Origin: Magnetospira sp. QH-2
Lineage (GTDB): Bacteria > Pseudomonadota > Alphaproteobacteria > Rhodospirillales > Magnetospiraceae
Direction of reading: 5' to 3'
Assembly: GCF_000968135.1 (NCBI RefSeq)
Contig: NZ_FO538765.1
Span: forward strand, 124,001 to 188,000
Length of the DNA stretch: 64,000 nucleotides
Below the pieces are notes generated by a model. The model ran no database searches, was not told the DNA's origin, and saw only the letters and a list, made by a program, of their open reading frames with translations. This document shows positions 26,829 to 35,681 of the stretch, piece after piece (within the stretch, counting starts at the first letter, position 1; every line of letters starts with the position of its first letter). The translations under genes were made by a program, and so were the position numbers.

Positions 26829-27662
26829 ATGATTTCGAGAAAAACGCTGATTTCAGCTTTCGTGGCCGCTGCCGTGCTGGCGATCACCCCCACGGTCGCC
26901 AAGGCTGGCGATAAACTGAAGGAAATTCGCGACCGGGGAACCCTCCGGATGGCGGGCATTCTCAATGAAGACCCCTATTTCGCCAAGGATCCCCGCAGTG
27001 GGGAATGGCGGGGTTTCGCCGTCGAAATGGCTCGGGATATTGCCAAGACCATCGGCGTTAAACTGGAGGTCGTGGAATCAAGCTGGGGCAACTCGATCCT
27101 GGATGTTCAATCGGGCAAGGTCGATCTGGCCTTGGCGTTGACCGCCCTGCCGAAGCGCGCCATGTCCATCCACTTTACATCGCCCACCTATTACAACAGC
27201 TTCGTCATCATCTCGCCGAAAAGCGCGCTGAAGGGCAAGAACTGGGCCGAGTTGAATGATCCCAGCCACACCTTTGCCGTCGATCTGGGGTCCGCTCAAG
27301 ACAACATCACCAAGCAGTATCTGCCCAAGGCCAATATCCTTAGGTTCAAGACCCGGGACGAAGCCATTATCGCCGTTGCCACAGGCAAGGCGGAAGGCCT
27401 GATCAACACGGTCCTGAACGGCATGGTCATGACCAAGAAAAACAAGGCGTTGGGCATGGTCTATGTTCCGCACCCGGTGCTTTCTTCTCCCTCCGTGATC
27501 GGGCTCAACCACAACACCGATTCAACATGGAAGGGCTTTGTCTCGGCTTGGGCGGACTACAATCGCCAGGTCGGCAACAACCAGACATGGATCGTCAACG
27601 GTCTGGCGCCGTTCGGCATTGGCCTCGAAGACCTGCCTGAAGGCTTTGACATCGGCGGATAA
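26829..27662 (+). CDS. Polar amino-acid ABC transporter, periplasmic binding protein
   Basis: A 277-residue exported protein. The signal peptide M-I-S-R-K-T-L-I-S-A-F...V-A-K-A-G is evident. The mature part begins L-K-E-I-R-D-R-G-T-L-R, followed by G-F-A-V-E-M-A-R-D-I-A, then V-D-L-A-L-A-L-T; these fit cluster 3 (SBP_bac_3) solute-binding proteins for amino acids or opines. A strong GGGAGGA site precedes the start. First gene of the rightward arm. Confidence 0.88.
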   Translation: MISRKTLISAFVAAAVLAITPTVAKAGDKLKEIRDRGTLRMAGILNEDPYFAKDPRSGEWRGFAVEMARDIAKTIGVKLEVVESSWGNSILDVQSGKVDLALALTALPKRAMSIHFTSPTYYNSFVIISPKSALKGKNWAELNDPSHTFAVDLGSAQDNITKQYLPKANILRFKTRDEAIIAVATGKAEGLINTVLNGMVMTKKNKALGMVYVPHPVLSSPSVIGLNHNTDSTWKGFVSAWADYNRQVGNNQTWIVNGLAPFGIGLEDLPEGFDIGG

Positions 27663-27783
27663 CGCCTCCCCTCTGCAAGCCGTGGCCCGTATTCTCTTGG
27701 GGTCACGGCTTCGAATGCCACGATTTCTTGATAGGCTGGGCGCCGCTTCTAAGCCTGGTGCGTAGAATGGGAGGTGGACGGCC

Positions 27784-28446
27784 ATGTACAACTGGGATTT
27801 CTATACTGTATCCCAATCGCTTGATCTGTTTTTCGATGGGTTGCTCAACACATTTCTCTATACCGTCGGCTCGATCGCAATCGGTGTTGTCATCGGATTG
27901 ACAACCTGCTTTGCCCGCCTCTCAAGATTCATGGCGGTCCGATTGGCGGCGCGATGCTATCAGGAAGTCTTCCGCTGCACGCCGCTGCTGGTTCAGATCA
28001 TGTGGGCTTACTACGCCTTGCCGCTGCTGATCGGTGTGACGATTCCCAACTATGTTGCCGGATTGATGACCCTGTCATTGTACGTGGGATCATTCTACGC
28101 GGAAATCTTCCGGGGCGGCATTCTCGCCGTGGACCGCGGCCAGTCGGAAGCCGGCGCCGCATCGGGCATGTCCCAGGCCCAGGTGATGCGCCATATCGTG
28201 CTCCCCCAGGCGGTCAAGAAAATGCTGCCTGCCTTCATCAATCAGTCAGTCATTCAGGTCAAAAATACGTCTCTGCTTTATGCCATTTCCGTGGCTGAAC
28301 TGACCTATATGACCTACGTCGTCAATGGCGAGACCTACCGGCCCATGGAATCCTACACCATCGCGGCGGTCATGTACTTTGCCATGCTTTTCCCCCTCAC
28401 CCAGTTCGCTGATCGTTTCGAAAAGCGGATGCGGGCCAGCGATTGA
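27784..28446 (+). CDS. Polar amino-acid ABC transporter permease (HisM/GlnP type)
   Basis: A 220-residue inner-membrane protein with about five helices: L-F-F-D-G-L-L-N-T at the N-terminus, Q-E-V-F-R-C-T-P-L-L-V-Q, and the cytoplasmic EAA loop E-A-G-A-A-S-G-M-S-Q-A-Q-V, then P-Q-A-V-K-K-M-L-P. Only one permease gene is present, so it probably forms a homodimer. The 121-base gap after the binding-protein gene has no recognised gene. Confidence 0.88.
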   Translation: MYNWDFYTVSQSLDLFFDGLLNTFLYTVGSIAIGVVIGLTTCFARLSRFMAVRLAARCYQEVFRCTPLLVQIMWAYYALPLLIGVTIPNYVAGLMTLSLYVGSFYAEIFRGGILAVDRGQSEAGAASGMSQAQVMRHIVLPQAVKKMLPAFINQSVIQVKNTSLLYAISVAELTYMTYVVNGETYRPMESYTIAAVMYFAMLFPLTQFADRFEKRMRASD

Positions 28447-28461
28447 TGGGATCCATACGCC

Positions 28462-29226
28462 ATGAATACTGAAACCGTACCGGTACTATCCGTTCGCGGA
28501 CTACAGAAATCCTATGGTGACCTGGAAGTCTGCAAGGGGATCGACTTGGATCTGTCCAAAGGCGACGTCCTGGGCATTATCGGCCCTTCCGGGTCGGGGA
28601 AATCCACCTTGATCCGTTGCCTGAACATGATGGAAATGCCGACCGGCGGCACGCTCCGGTTTATGGGCAAGGAGGTGATCCCAACGTTCAAAAACAAGAA
28701 AGACCGGATCGGCATCGGTGAATTGCGTCGCCGGGTCGGCATGGTTTTCCAGCACTTCAATCTCTACCCCCACCGAACGGTCTTGGAGAACGTCACCATG
28801 GGGCCAAGGATTGTTAGGAAAATCCCGCAAGCTGAAGCGGATTCCGATGGAATGGAATTGCTGAGCCAGGTCGGACTGGCCGAGAAACGGGATGTCTATC
28901 CCAATCATCTTTCCGGCGGCCAGAAACAAAGAGTGGCCATTGCCCGGGCTTTGGCCATGAAACCGGATGTGATGCTGTTCGACGAGGTTACCTCGGCCCT
29001 TGATCCCGAACTGGTTGGGGAGGTGCTGGTGGTGATTCAGAAGCTGGTGGAAAACGGCATGACCATGGCCCTGGTGACCCACGAGATGGCCTTTGCCGCC
29101 GACGTGGCGAACAAAATGATCTTCCTCGACCAAGGAAACATCGCCGCCAGCGGCGACCCGGCCTCGGTGCTTCACAACCCGGAATTGGAGCGGCTTCAAT
29201 CGTTTCTGGCCCGCTTCCATGCTTAG
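28462..29226 (+). CDS. Polar amino-acid ABC transporter ATP-binding protein (GlnQ/HisP type)
   Basis: A 254-residue ATPase with Walker A G-P-S-G-S-G-K-S-T, signature L-S-G-G-Q-K-Q-R, Walker B V-M-L-F-D-E-V-T-S-A-L-D-P-E and switch His in V-T-H-E-M. It completes the importer with the two preceding genes and starts 15 bases after the permease. Confidence 0.92.
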   Translation: MNTETVPVLSVRGLQKSYGDLEVCKGIDLDLSKGDVLGIIGPSGSGKSTLIRCLNMMEMPTGGTLRFMGKEVIPTFKNKKDRIGIGELRRRVGMVFQHFNLYPHRTVLENVTMGPRIVRKIPQAEADSDGMELLSQVGLAEKRDVYPNHLSGGQKQRVAIARALAMKPDVMLFDEVTSALDPELVGEVLVVIQKLVENGMTMALVTHEMAFAADVANKMIFLDQGNIAASGDPASVLHNPELERLQSFLARFHA

Positions 29227-29320
29227 TTCCTACGCGACATGACCGGGTTCATCAGGGTCGCGCAGGTTTATTACCGGGCTCCATTGAGCCCGACCTGCGC
29301 TAGGACAAGGAGAGGCAGCC

Positions 29321-30469
29321 ATGGGGATTGAGGAGAAACGAAACAGAGTTGTCATCGCGGGCGCGGGCCGGGTGGGACTGACCATCGCGCAGATGTTCTC
29401 CAAGGACCCTCGTTATGCGGTGACTCTGGTCGATCCCGTGGAGAATCAAGTCAGAAAGGCCCAGGCCCTGGGGCACGAAACCGTTGAAGGCTGCGCGACC
29501 GATACCGAGGCCATGGAGCGCCTGTTGAATGGCGCGGCGGCCGTGGTCGAGGCGGGACCGGACTTCATCGCCGCGCCCCTGGCGCAGGTGGCGCGGGAGG
29601 TGGGCTGTCCCTATGTGGATCTCACCGAAGATTACATCACGGCGGCGGGCGTCGCCGCCATTGCCGAGGGGGCCCAAAGCCCCTTTGTTCCCCGATGCGG
29701 AATCGCGCCGGGGTATATTTCCTCGGTGGTGGCCAGCATGGCGCGGGAGAGCGGCGAGGACGCGGAGATCCGAGCCTACGTCGGCGTCTTGCCGGTTCAA
29801 AAAACCAATCGGCTGGGATATGGCAATCTTTGGAATATCGGCGGGTTGGTCAAGGAATACCTGAACCCGTGCCAGGCGATTGTCTCGGGGAAAAAAACAG
29901 CACTATCCCCATTGTCTCAGTATGAGCAACTCACCATCAATGGCCAGGCATTGGAGGCCTTCGCCACGGCGGGGAGTCTCGACGAGTTGGCCGACCAATT
30001 GGAAGGGCGCCTGAAAACCCTAGTATTCAAGACGTTGCGTTTCCCGGGTCATCTGGATTACATCCGCTTCTTGTTGGAAGATCTGGGGCTGGCCCATCGA
30101 ACAGATATGCTCGAAAACCTGTTGATGAATGGCCTGCCGATCATCGAGACCGATCAGGTGATCATCTTTGTCACTGCCCGGTTCAAACGCACAAGCGATA
30201 CCGGCAATCTGATTCACGAACGATCATTCCATCAAATCATCCCCTCGCGCAGGCGGGAGGACGGTTCCCAGGCCGGAGCCTTGGCCGTGGCCTCCGCCGC
30301 CCATGCATGCAGCGTCGTCGACATCCTCTGCTCGGGCACCGAACAACGGGGGGGCCTGCTTCGGCATCAGGATATCGACCTGCCGCAACTGGAACGCAGT
30401 CCGTTTTATGGGACCTTGTTGACGGCGCCCCAGCATCCGCCTAATGATTCCCATTCAAGTGGGATTTAA
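29321..30469 (+). CDS. Saccharopine dehydrogenase/lysine 6-dehydrogenase-like oxidoreductase
   Basis: A 382-residue protein. The NAD-binding motif is I-A-G-A-G-R-V-G-L-T near residue 13, followed by V-T-L-V-D-P; the middle has Y-V-D-L-T-E-D and the catalytic domain begins with C-G-I-A-P-G-Y, the hallmark of the saccharopine/lysine-6-dehydrogenase family. AAGGAGAGG precedes the ATG. Family enzymes oxidise or form secondary amines or imines of lysine-like amino acids; which applies here is unknown. Its place after an amino-acid importer and near the Dap-like enzymes suggests catabolism of a lysine-like or opine-like compound. Confidence 0.78.
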   Translation: MGIEEKRNRVVIAGAGRVGLTIAQMFSKDPRYAVTLVDPVENQVRKAQALGHETVEGCATDTEAMERLLNGAAAVVEAGPDFIAAPLAQVAREVGCPYVDLTEDYITAAGVAAIAEGAQSPFVPRCGIAPGYISSVVASMARESGEDAEIRAYVGVLPVQKTNRLGYGNLWNIGGLVKEYLNPCQAIVSGKKTALSPLSQYEQLTINGQALEAFATAGSLDELADQLEGRLKTLVFKTLRFPGHLDYIRFLLEDLGLAHRTDMLENLLMNGLPIIETDQVIIFVTARFKRTSDTGNLIHERSFHQIIPSRRREDGSQAGALAVASAAHACSVVDILCSGTEQRGGLLRHQDIDLPQLERSPFYGTLLTAPQHPPNDSHSSGI

Positions 30470-30482
30470 GGGGTGGGACAAC

Positions 30483-31409
30483 ATGGGGAGCAGGCCGGAC
30501 GACCATCCCCGAAAGAAAATCGATATCTCGCTGCTGCAAACCTTTCATCACGTGGCCCGGTCGGGCTCCTTTTCTGCTGCCGCCCGGGAGCTGAATATCT
30601 CCTATCAGTCGGCGGCCAATCATGTGCGCCGCTTGGAACAGATGTATGGCGCCAAGCTGGTCGAAGCGGAAAAGGGATCCCGCCTCATTCATTTGACCCC
30701 ACAAGGCAAGGCCTTGCGTGCCTCTCTCGGTCGGGAGTTGGAAACCATCCTTTCGCGCATTTCGGTTTTGATGCACGATGTGCGGACCGTGCTGAGGGTG
30801 GGGGTGCCGCAAGCTCTGTTCCATCATTTTTTCGCAAGAGTCTTGGCGGAATTCCGACAGCGCGACCCTGATATCGAGCTTTCATTCTTTGAACGGGATA
30901 CCATCTTGGAAGAGATGATGCTCGAAGGGTCATTGGATGTCTGTATCAGCGAGCGCCACTTCGGGGACTCCGTGATCACGCAGCACCTGATCTGTGAGTA
31001 CCGCCTGAGTTTGATCTATCCGCAAGCCTGGTTCGACCGGACATTGACCGAAAGCGAGATCGGCCTGCTGATCGACCGTCCCTTTATCAGTTATGAACCA
31101 GGGCAAACCATTCGAAGTCGCTCCTTGGACTTCCTTTCCGGGATTTTTGGACAGGAACCGAATATTTCCACCTCCACCTCCGGCAGCACCAGTATCGCCA
31201 ATCTGATCAAAGCCGGGCTCGGATACGCCATTGTCCCTCAATGGTGCGTGCCTGATGGTGACCGCCATGTGCCGAAAATTATTCTCGATGGGGTCAAGCC
31301 GGTCAAAATCTACTATGGAAACTCGGCATTTCTTGAAAACAACGAGTATGTCACCGCCCTGTACGAGGCCTGCCGGAATGTCATCCTGACCGAGTTGGAA
31401 GGCGATTGA
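30483..31409 (+). CDS. LysR-family transcriptional regulator
   Basis: A 308-residue protein with an N-terminal winged HTH (I-S-L-L-Q-T-F-H-H-V-A-R-S-G-S-F-S-A-A-A) and a periplasmic-binding-protein-like effector domain (V-L-R-V-G-V-P onwards; G-L-G-Y-A-I-V-P). I chose the ATG at 30483, 13 bases after the preceding stop; an earlier frame overlaps that gene. It probably senses a metabolite of the locus and controls the divergent region at 26493-26828. Confidence 0.88.
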   Translation: MGSRPDDHPRKKIDISLLQTFHHVARSGSFSAAARELNISYQSAANHVRRLEQMYGAKLVEAEKGSRLIHLTPQGKALRASLGRELETILSRISVLMHDVRTVLRVGVPQALFHHFFARVLAEFRQRDPDIELSFFERDTILEEMMLEGSLDVCISERHFGDSVITQHLICEYRLSLIYPQAWFDRTLTESEIGLLIDRPFISYEPGQTIRSRSLDFLSGIFGQEPNISTSTSGSTSIANLIKAGLGYAIVPQWCVPDGDRHVPKIILDGVKPVKIYYGNSAFLENNEYVTALYEACRNVILTELEGD

Positions 31410-31579
31410 GATTACTCCCTCGGGCGTGCGGCGGTCCGCGCTATGGCAGATGAACAAGGATGGAGCCCGAGCCAGCTGTTCATCGGCTCGACAAGCGCTC
31501 TTGTCAAAAGCGGAAGGGCCAAATCGACGGTTCGGTGTATGGTCTCCTTTTCTCCGGCGGTTCAATTGGCTATAGTGGA

Positions 31580-32080
31580 ATGAAAGCCATGCCTTCGAAC
31601 CAGAATCTCACACCCCATCCAAGTGTTGTCCTGCCGGGAATCCGAAACGGCTTGCGCGCCGTGATCCGGCGTGATGACAAGATCCTGATGCTGCGCAAGA
31701 GCAGCTCGGCCTACGGTGAACGTTACGTGCTGCCGGGCGGCACGCAAGATCCCGGTGAGACCATCGATCGGGCTCTGAACCGGGAATGCCGCGAGGAAAT
31801 CGGAACGGGCGTGGAAATCATCGCGCTTCTTCATGTCGCGGACTTTTTCAAGCCCCGCGACACGGATCCGCCAACCTATCGGCATCAGATCGAGTTTCTG
31901 TTGTCCTGCCGCGTTCCCGAAAGCTATCAGGCCACAACAGGATCGAAACCCGACCGCCATCAGGTCGGTGTGGTCTGGCTCCCCTTGGATAACCTGGCAG
32001 CGCAACCGGTGTTTCCTTGTCAGCTTGTCGAAATCCTTCGTTCCCCGCCCAGCGCGGTCTATCTCGGAAGGATCGACTGA
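31580..32080 (+). CDS. Nudix hydrolase
   Basis: A 166-residue protein with a complete Nudix box G-x5-E-x7-R-E-x-x-E-E-x-G (G-T-Q-D-P-G-E ... R-E-C-R-E-E-I-G), so likely an active nucleoside-diphosphate-X pyrophosphohydrolase. The stop is one base before the next ATG, so it is the first gene of the GAK-type cassette that follows. The start at 31580 is preceded by AGTGGA; a second ATG three codons later is possible. Confidence 0.85.
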   Translation: MKAMPSNQNLTPHPSVVLPGIRNGLRAVIRRDDKILMLRKSSSAYGERYVLPGGTQDPGETIDRALNRECREEIGTGVEIIALLHVADFFKPRDTDPPTYRHQIEFLLSCRVPESYQATTGSKPDRHQVGVVWLPLDNLAAQPVFPCQLVEILRSPPSAVYLGRID

Positions 32081-32081
32081 C

Positions 32082-33704
32082 ATGCAGGCCCCCATACCCA
32101 TCGACGAGAATTTGCGTTTCTTGATCATCGAGGTCCGCTCTCATGCGACCGAACTGAAGAGCTTCTTTGAGTCCGGGGCACAGACCCCGACGACACAAAT
32201 GATGGACCGTAACCATTACATATACTCGATCAAGGCAAGAATTCACGGCATGTGCCTGGAGGTGTTTCAGTCCCGCAAGAAGAATATCCTGGACGGGCGC
32301 TCTTTCTGGGCGCTGGGAGCCGTGGCAACGGCGTTGGCGCGTATATCGGACCTATGCTGCGACTGTGTTCGACACGCCCGTCGGGCGCGCAAATCAGGTC
32401 ACTGTCGCTGCTCGGACCTCGCGGCCATGATGCGTGAAGTGCTACATGGCATCGCGCTCATCGAAACGGCCGAGGGTCGGTTCGACTTGGAACTCGCCAT
32501 GGAGGTCTGCGGCACCCAACCCCGCCTGGCCCGCGACCACAAGCGATTGGTCAATCGCTTGATCAAACGGAAGAAATCCAACACCGTAATCATCGACAAC
32601 CTGTATATCGCCCAGAAAATCGAGGAAATGGGTGAATCCCTGCTGACAATTGGCGAGGCGGTGATCTCGGCGAACCTGGGTCTGGATCTGGATATCGATC
32701 GTTACCAGACCCTACGCTCTTCGCTCGAAAAGATGCATAACGGCGCCCAGGCAACCATTGAAACCCTGGCCGAAACGCGCTCCGGCAGCGGGGTGTCCGG
32801 TATATCCGATCCGGACAACGACGACGACCAGATCATCGCTGTTCTCAAGGATGGCAAGAAGCGCAAGCTCAAGGCGGAACGCCAGAAAGTAGAGGTCTGG
32901 AACGGGGTATTCCCGGGGCTGGCTCCGAAAATCCTTTCCTATCGCAAGCATGGTGATCGAGCCGGGCTGCTGATTCAGCACCTGCCGGGCTTGACCTTCG
33001 AGCAGATCGTAATGACGGAATCCGCCCCGGCCCTTAAGAAAAGCTTGGCGGGGCTGAAGAGAACCCTAAAGGCCGTCTGGGCCAAGACCAAATCCGAGCA
33101 GACCGTCTCGGCCCGTTTCATGGAACAGCTGCATGGTCGGCTAAAAGACGTCTATGCGGTTCATCATGATTTCCGTTCCGGTAGCGTGGTTTACAACGGT
33201 TTGCGCGCGGAATCCTTCGAGCGGCTGATCGAGCAGGCCCGCAAAGTCGAGGAGAGCTATCCAGCCCCGTTCTCGGTCTATATCCACGGAGACTTCAACA
33301 TCGACAACATCCTGTTCGACCAGGCCGAAAAGGACATCCGGTTCATTGACCTGCACCGCTCCTGCCAAATGGATTATGTGCAGGATATATCGGTGTTCAT
33401 GGTGTCCAACTATCGTCTTCAAGGCCTCGACGAGCCGCTCCGGCTTCGCATTCGCGGCGTGGTGACGGATTTCTACCAGTTTGCCCGCACGCAAGCCAAA
33501 CGCGCCGATGACACCTTTTTCGAGGTCCGCCTGGCCCTGGGACTGGCCCGCTCATTTGCCACATCGACCCGATTCATCTTGGACCGGCAACAGGCAGCGG
33601 GCATGTTTATGCGGTCGCACTACCTGCTGGAACGGGTTGCAAATCTGACGCCGAAATCCGCCAAGCGGTTCCGCGTGCCAGTAAGGGAGCTTTTCAATGG
33701 CTGA
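32082..33704 (+). CDS. Two-domain protein: alpha-helical (PhoU-like?) N-terminus and aminoglycoside-phosphotransferase-fold kinase C-terminus (GAK-type cassette)
   Basis: 540 residues. Residues 1-240 are almost wholly helical and rich in charged residues, with a cysteine group (D-L-C-C-D-C ... H-C-R-C). A linker (about 245-260) leads to a kinase-like domain whose catalytic loop is V-Y-I-H-G-D-F-N-I-D-N-I-L-F-D and whose metal-binding Asp is in I-R-F-I-D-L-H-R. That is the APH/choline-kinase fold. It overlaps the ATP-grasp gene by 8 bases. Role within the cassette is unknown; small-molecule or protein phosphorylation is possible. Confidence 0.72.
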   Translation: MQAPIPIDENLRFLIIEVRSHATELKSFFESGAQTPTTQMMDRNHYIYSIKARIHGMCLEVFQSRKKNILDGRSFWALGAVATALARISDLCCDCVRHARRARKSGHCRCSDLAAMMREVLHGIALIETAEGRFDLELAMEVCGTQPRLARDHKRLVNRLIKRKKSNTVIIDNLYIAQKIEEMGESLLTIGEAVISANLGLDLDIDRYQTLRSSLEKMHNGAQATIETLAETRSGSGVSGISDPDNDDDQIIAVLKDGKKRKLKAERQKVEVWNGVFPGLAPKILSYRKHGDRAGLLIQHLPGLTFEQIVMTESAPALKKSLAGLKRTLKAVWAKTKSEQTVSARFMEQLHGRLKDVYAVHHDFRSGSVVYNGLRAESFERLIEQARKVEESYPAPFSVYIHGDFNIDNILFDQAEKDIRFIDLHRSCQMDYVQDISVFMVSNYRLQGLDEPLRLRIRGVVTDFYQFARTQAKRADDTFFEVRLALGLARSFATSTRFILDRQQAAGMFMRSHYLLERVANLTPKSAKRFRVPVRELFNG

Positions 33705-34587
33705 ACCCAAAATCGGTATCGTCGGCATTCCGGGCAAATGGTCCACGGAAGCCCTGGCTGATGCCGTGGAGGCACGGACCGGTTTCCGGCTGGTGATCGA
33801 CATGGCCGACGTGGTTCTCGACCTTCACGAGCGCCGCCTGATGCATGGAGATGTGGATCTCTGCGCCCTGGATGGCTTGGTGATCAAGAAAATCAGTGAA
33901 AGCTACTCCCCTCACGCTCTGGATCGGTTGGAGATGTTGCGCCTGCCGGAGGCCGCCGGTGTTCGCGTCTTCAGCCCGCCAAACGCCATCTTGCGGACCA
34001 TCGACCGGCTGGCCTGCACCGTGACCCTGTGCAATGGCGGTATCCCCATGCCGGAGACCCTGGTCACCGAAAGCGTCGACCAGGCCGTTGAGGCGGTCGG
34101 GCGGCTCGGAACGGCGGTTTTCAAGCCCCTTTACTCCACCAAGGCCCGGGGTATGGCTGTCATCAACGGATCGACACCCGATAGGGAGATCCGGGCTGCC
34201 GTGGAGGCTTTCCATGCCGACAATCCTGTGATGTATCTGCAACGGAAGCTCGATCTTCCGGGGCGGGACCTGGGGCTTGTGTTTCTGAAAGGAAATTACC
34301 TGGGAGCCTATGCCCGGGTTGCCGGCGGCGAGGCCTGGAACACCACCATCCACAGCGGTGGCCGATACGCATCGTTCGAACCACCGGGAGAATGGATCGA
34401 TCTGGCAAAACGGGCGGTGGATCTGTTCGGCCTGGACTTCACCACCGTCGATCTGGCCGAGACAGCGGACGGACCGGTGATCTTCGAGGTTTCAGCCTTC
34501 GGTGGATTTCGGGGTGCCAAGGAAGGGGCCGCGATCGATGCCGCGGCCCTTTATGTCGACCATGTTCTGGAAAGGGTCCGCCCATGA
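33697..34587 (+). CDS. ATP-grasp enzyme of the GAK-type cassette
   Basis: A 296-residue protein with RimK/glutathione-synthetase-like features: I-G-I-V-G-I-P-G-K-W at the N-terminus, A-V-F-K-P-L-Y-S-T-K-A-R-G-M (ATP-binding lysine loop), Y-L-Q-R-K-L-D-L-P-G-R-D and late metal-binding V-I-F-E-V-S-A-F-G-G-F-R. Such enzymes ligate a carboxylate to an amine or thiol through an acyl-phosphate. Database families call this type 'GAK system ATP-grasp'; the substrate is not known. Start and stop overlap both neighbours. Confidence 0.78.
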   Translation: MAEPKIGIVGIPGKWSTEALADAVEARTGFRLVIDMADVVLDLHERRLMHGDVDLCALDGLVIKKISESYSPHALDRLEMLRLPEAAGVRVFSPPNAILRTIDRLACTVTLCNGGIPMPETLVTESVDQAVEAVGRLGTAVFKPLYSTKARGMAVINGSTPDREIRAAVEAFHADNPVMYLQRKLDLPGRDLGLVFLKGNYLGAYARVAGGEAWNTTIHSGGRYASFEPPGEWIDLAKRAVDLFGLDFTTVDLAETADGPVIFEVSAFGGFRGAKEGAAIDAAALYVDHVLERVRP

Positions 34588-35681
34588 CCGATGCCGCCGT
34601 ATTGGCGTCCCACATGGCAGGGGACCTGATTCTTTGCGACACCCCCCTGGACCTGGACCTGGGAGGCGATGGTTTCACTCTGCGCGTGGTTTCCAACGAG
34701 GCGCGGTTGATTGACAGTCTGCGGCACTATTTCCGCCATCTGTCGGCACCAAGCACCGTTCCGGACCGGGTACTGAAAGTCTGGCAGAGGGAAGAGGTTC
34801 CTTGTGATATTCCCTTTGCGGACTGGAGCCGCGAACCGGGCAAAACAGGGCGCAAGGACGCCTACGCGGACCTGCCGGATGCCCGTCTGGTACGCAAAGT
34901 TCGGACCGGAATGCTGTTTCTCCAGGCGGCGGATAGGGCGGTCTGCGCCGGGCCGTGTCTGGCGAACGAAAACCAGGTGATCAACTTCATCAACTCCCAA
35001 TACATGACTTGGCTGCAACAGCGCGGCAACCTGATCTGCCATGCGGCGGGATTGGCCGCCAACGGGCAGGGGCTGGGACTGGCCGGGTTGTCCGCTGGCG
35101 GCAAGTCGACCCTGATGCTGCACCTGCTTGAACGAGACGACGTTACCTTTGTCTCCAACGACCGGCTGCTCGTGCGCCGGGAGGATGGCAAGACGATCGC
35201 CCGCGGTATTCCCAAACTGCCCCGAATCAATCCCGGCACCGTGGTCCATAACCCGCGCCTTCATCCCTTGATCGATGACGAACGGCGCCAGGAACTTCTC
35301 GCCTTGCCCAACCAGGCGCTTTGGGAGCTGGAGCAAAAACACGACGTGGATATCCTGACCCTCTATGGGGAGGACCGGATCGTTCCGCAAACGCCGCTCT
35401 CTGCCTTCGTCATCCTCAACTGGTCGCGGGACTCGACAAAGCCTTGGCGATTGCAGGAGGTCGACCTTGCAGACCGGCGGGACCTCCTGCGGGCAGTGAT
35501 GAAGTCGCCCGGGCCATTCCACCAATATGGAGACGGCCGGTTCCAGGCCGACCATATGCCCTTCGATGAATCCGCTTATCTCTCCGCCTTGGCCCATGTA
35601 TCCTGCCACGAAGTTACCGGACAGATAGATTTTGACGGCGTTTCCGCCGCTTGCGCGGCACGCTTGCTGGGAGCCACTTGA
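34584..35681 (+). CDS. HprK-related kinase (GAK-type cassette)
   Basis: 365 residues. An N-terminal region of about 140 residues precedes a kinase core with a P-loop G-L-S-A-G-G-K-S-T followed by F-V-S-N-D-R-L-L, the arrangement of HPr kinase/phosphorylase. There is no HPr or PTS gene nearby, so the target is probably not HPr. The ATG overlaps the upstream stop (ATGA) and the TGA overlaps the next ATG (TGATG). It corresponds to the family named HprK-related kinase B, as I recall it. Confidence 0.76.
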   Translation: MTDAAVLASHMAGDLILCDTPLDLDLGGDGFTLRVVSNEARLIDSLRHYFRHLSAPSTVPDRVLKVWQREEVPCDIPFADWSREPGKTGRKDAYADLPDARLVRKVRTGMLFLQAADRAVCAGPCLANENQVINFINSQYMTWLQQRGNLICHAAGLAANGQGLGLAGLSAGGKSTLMLHLLERDDVTFVSNDRLLVRREDGKTIARGIPKLPRINPGTVVHNPRLHPLIDDERRQELLALPNQALWELEQKHDVDILTLYGEDRIVPQTPLSAFVILNWSRDSTKPWRLQEVDLADRRDLLRAVMKSPGPFHQYGDGRFQADHMPFDESAYLSALAHVSCHEVTGQIDFDGVSAACAARLLGAT

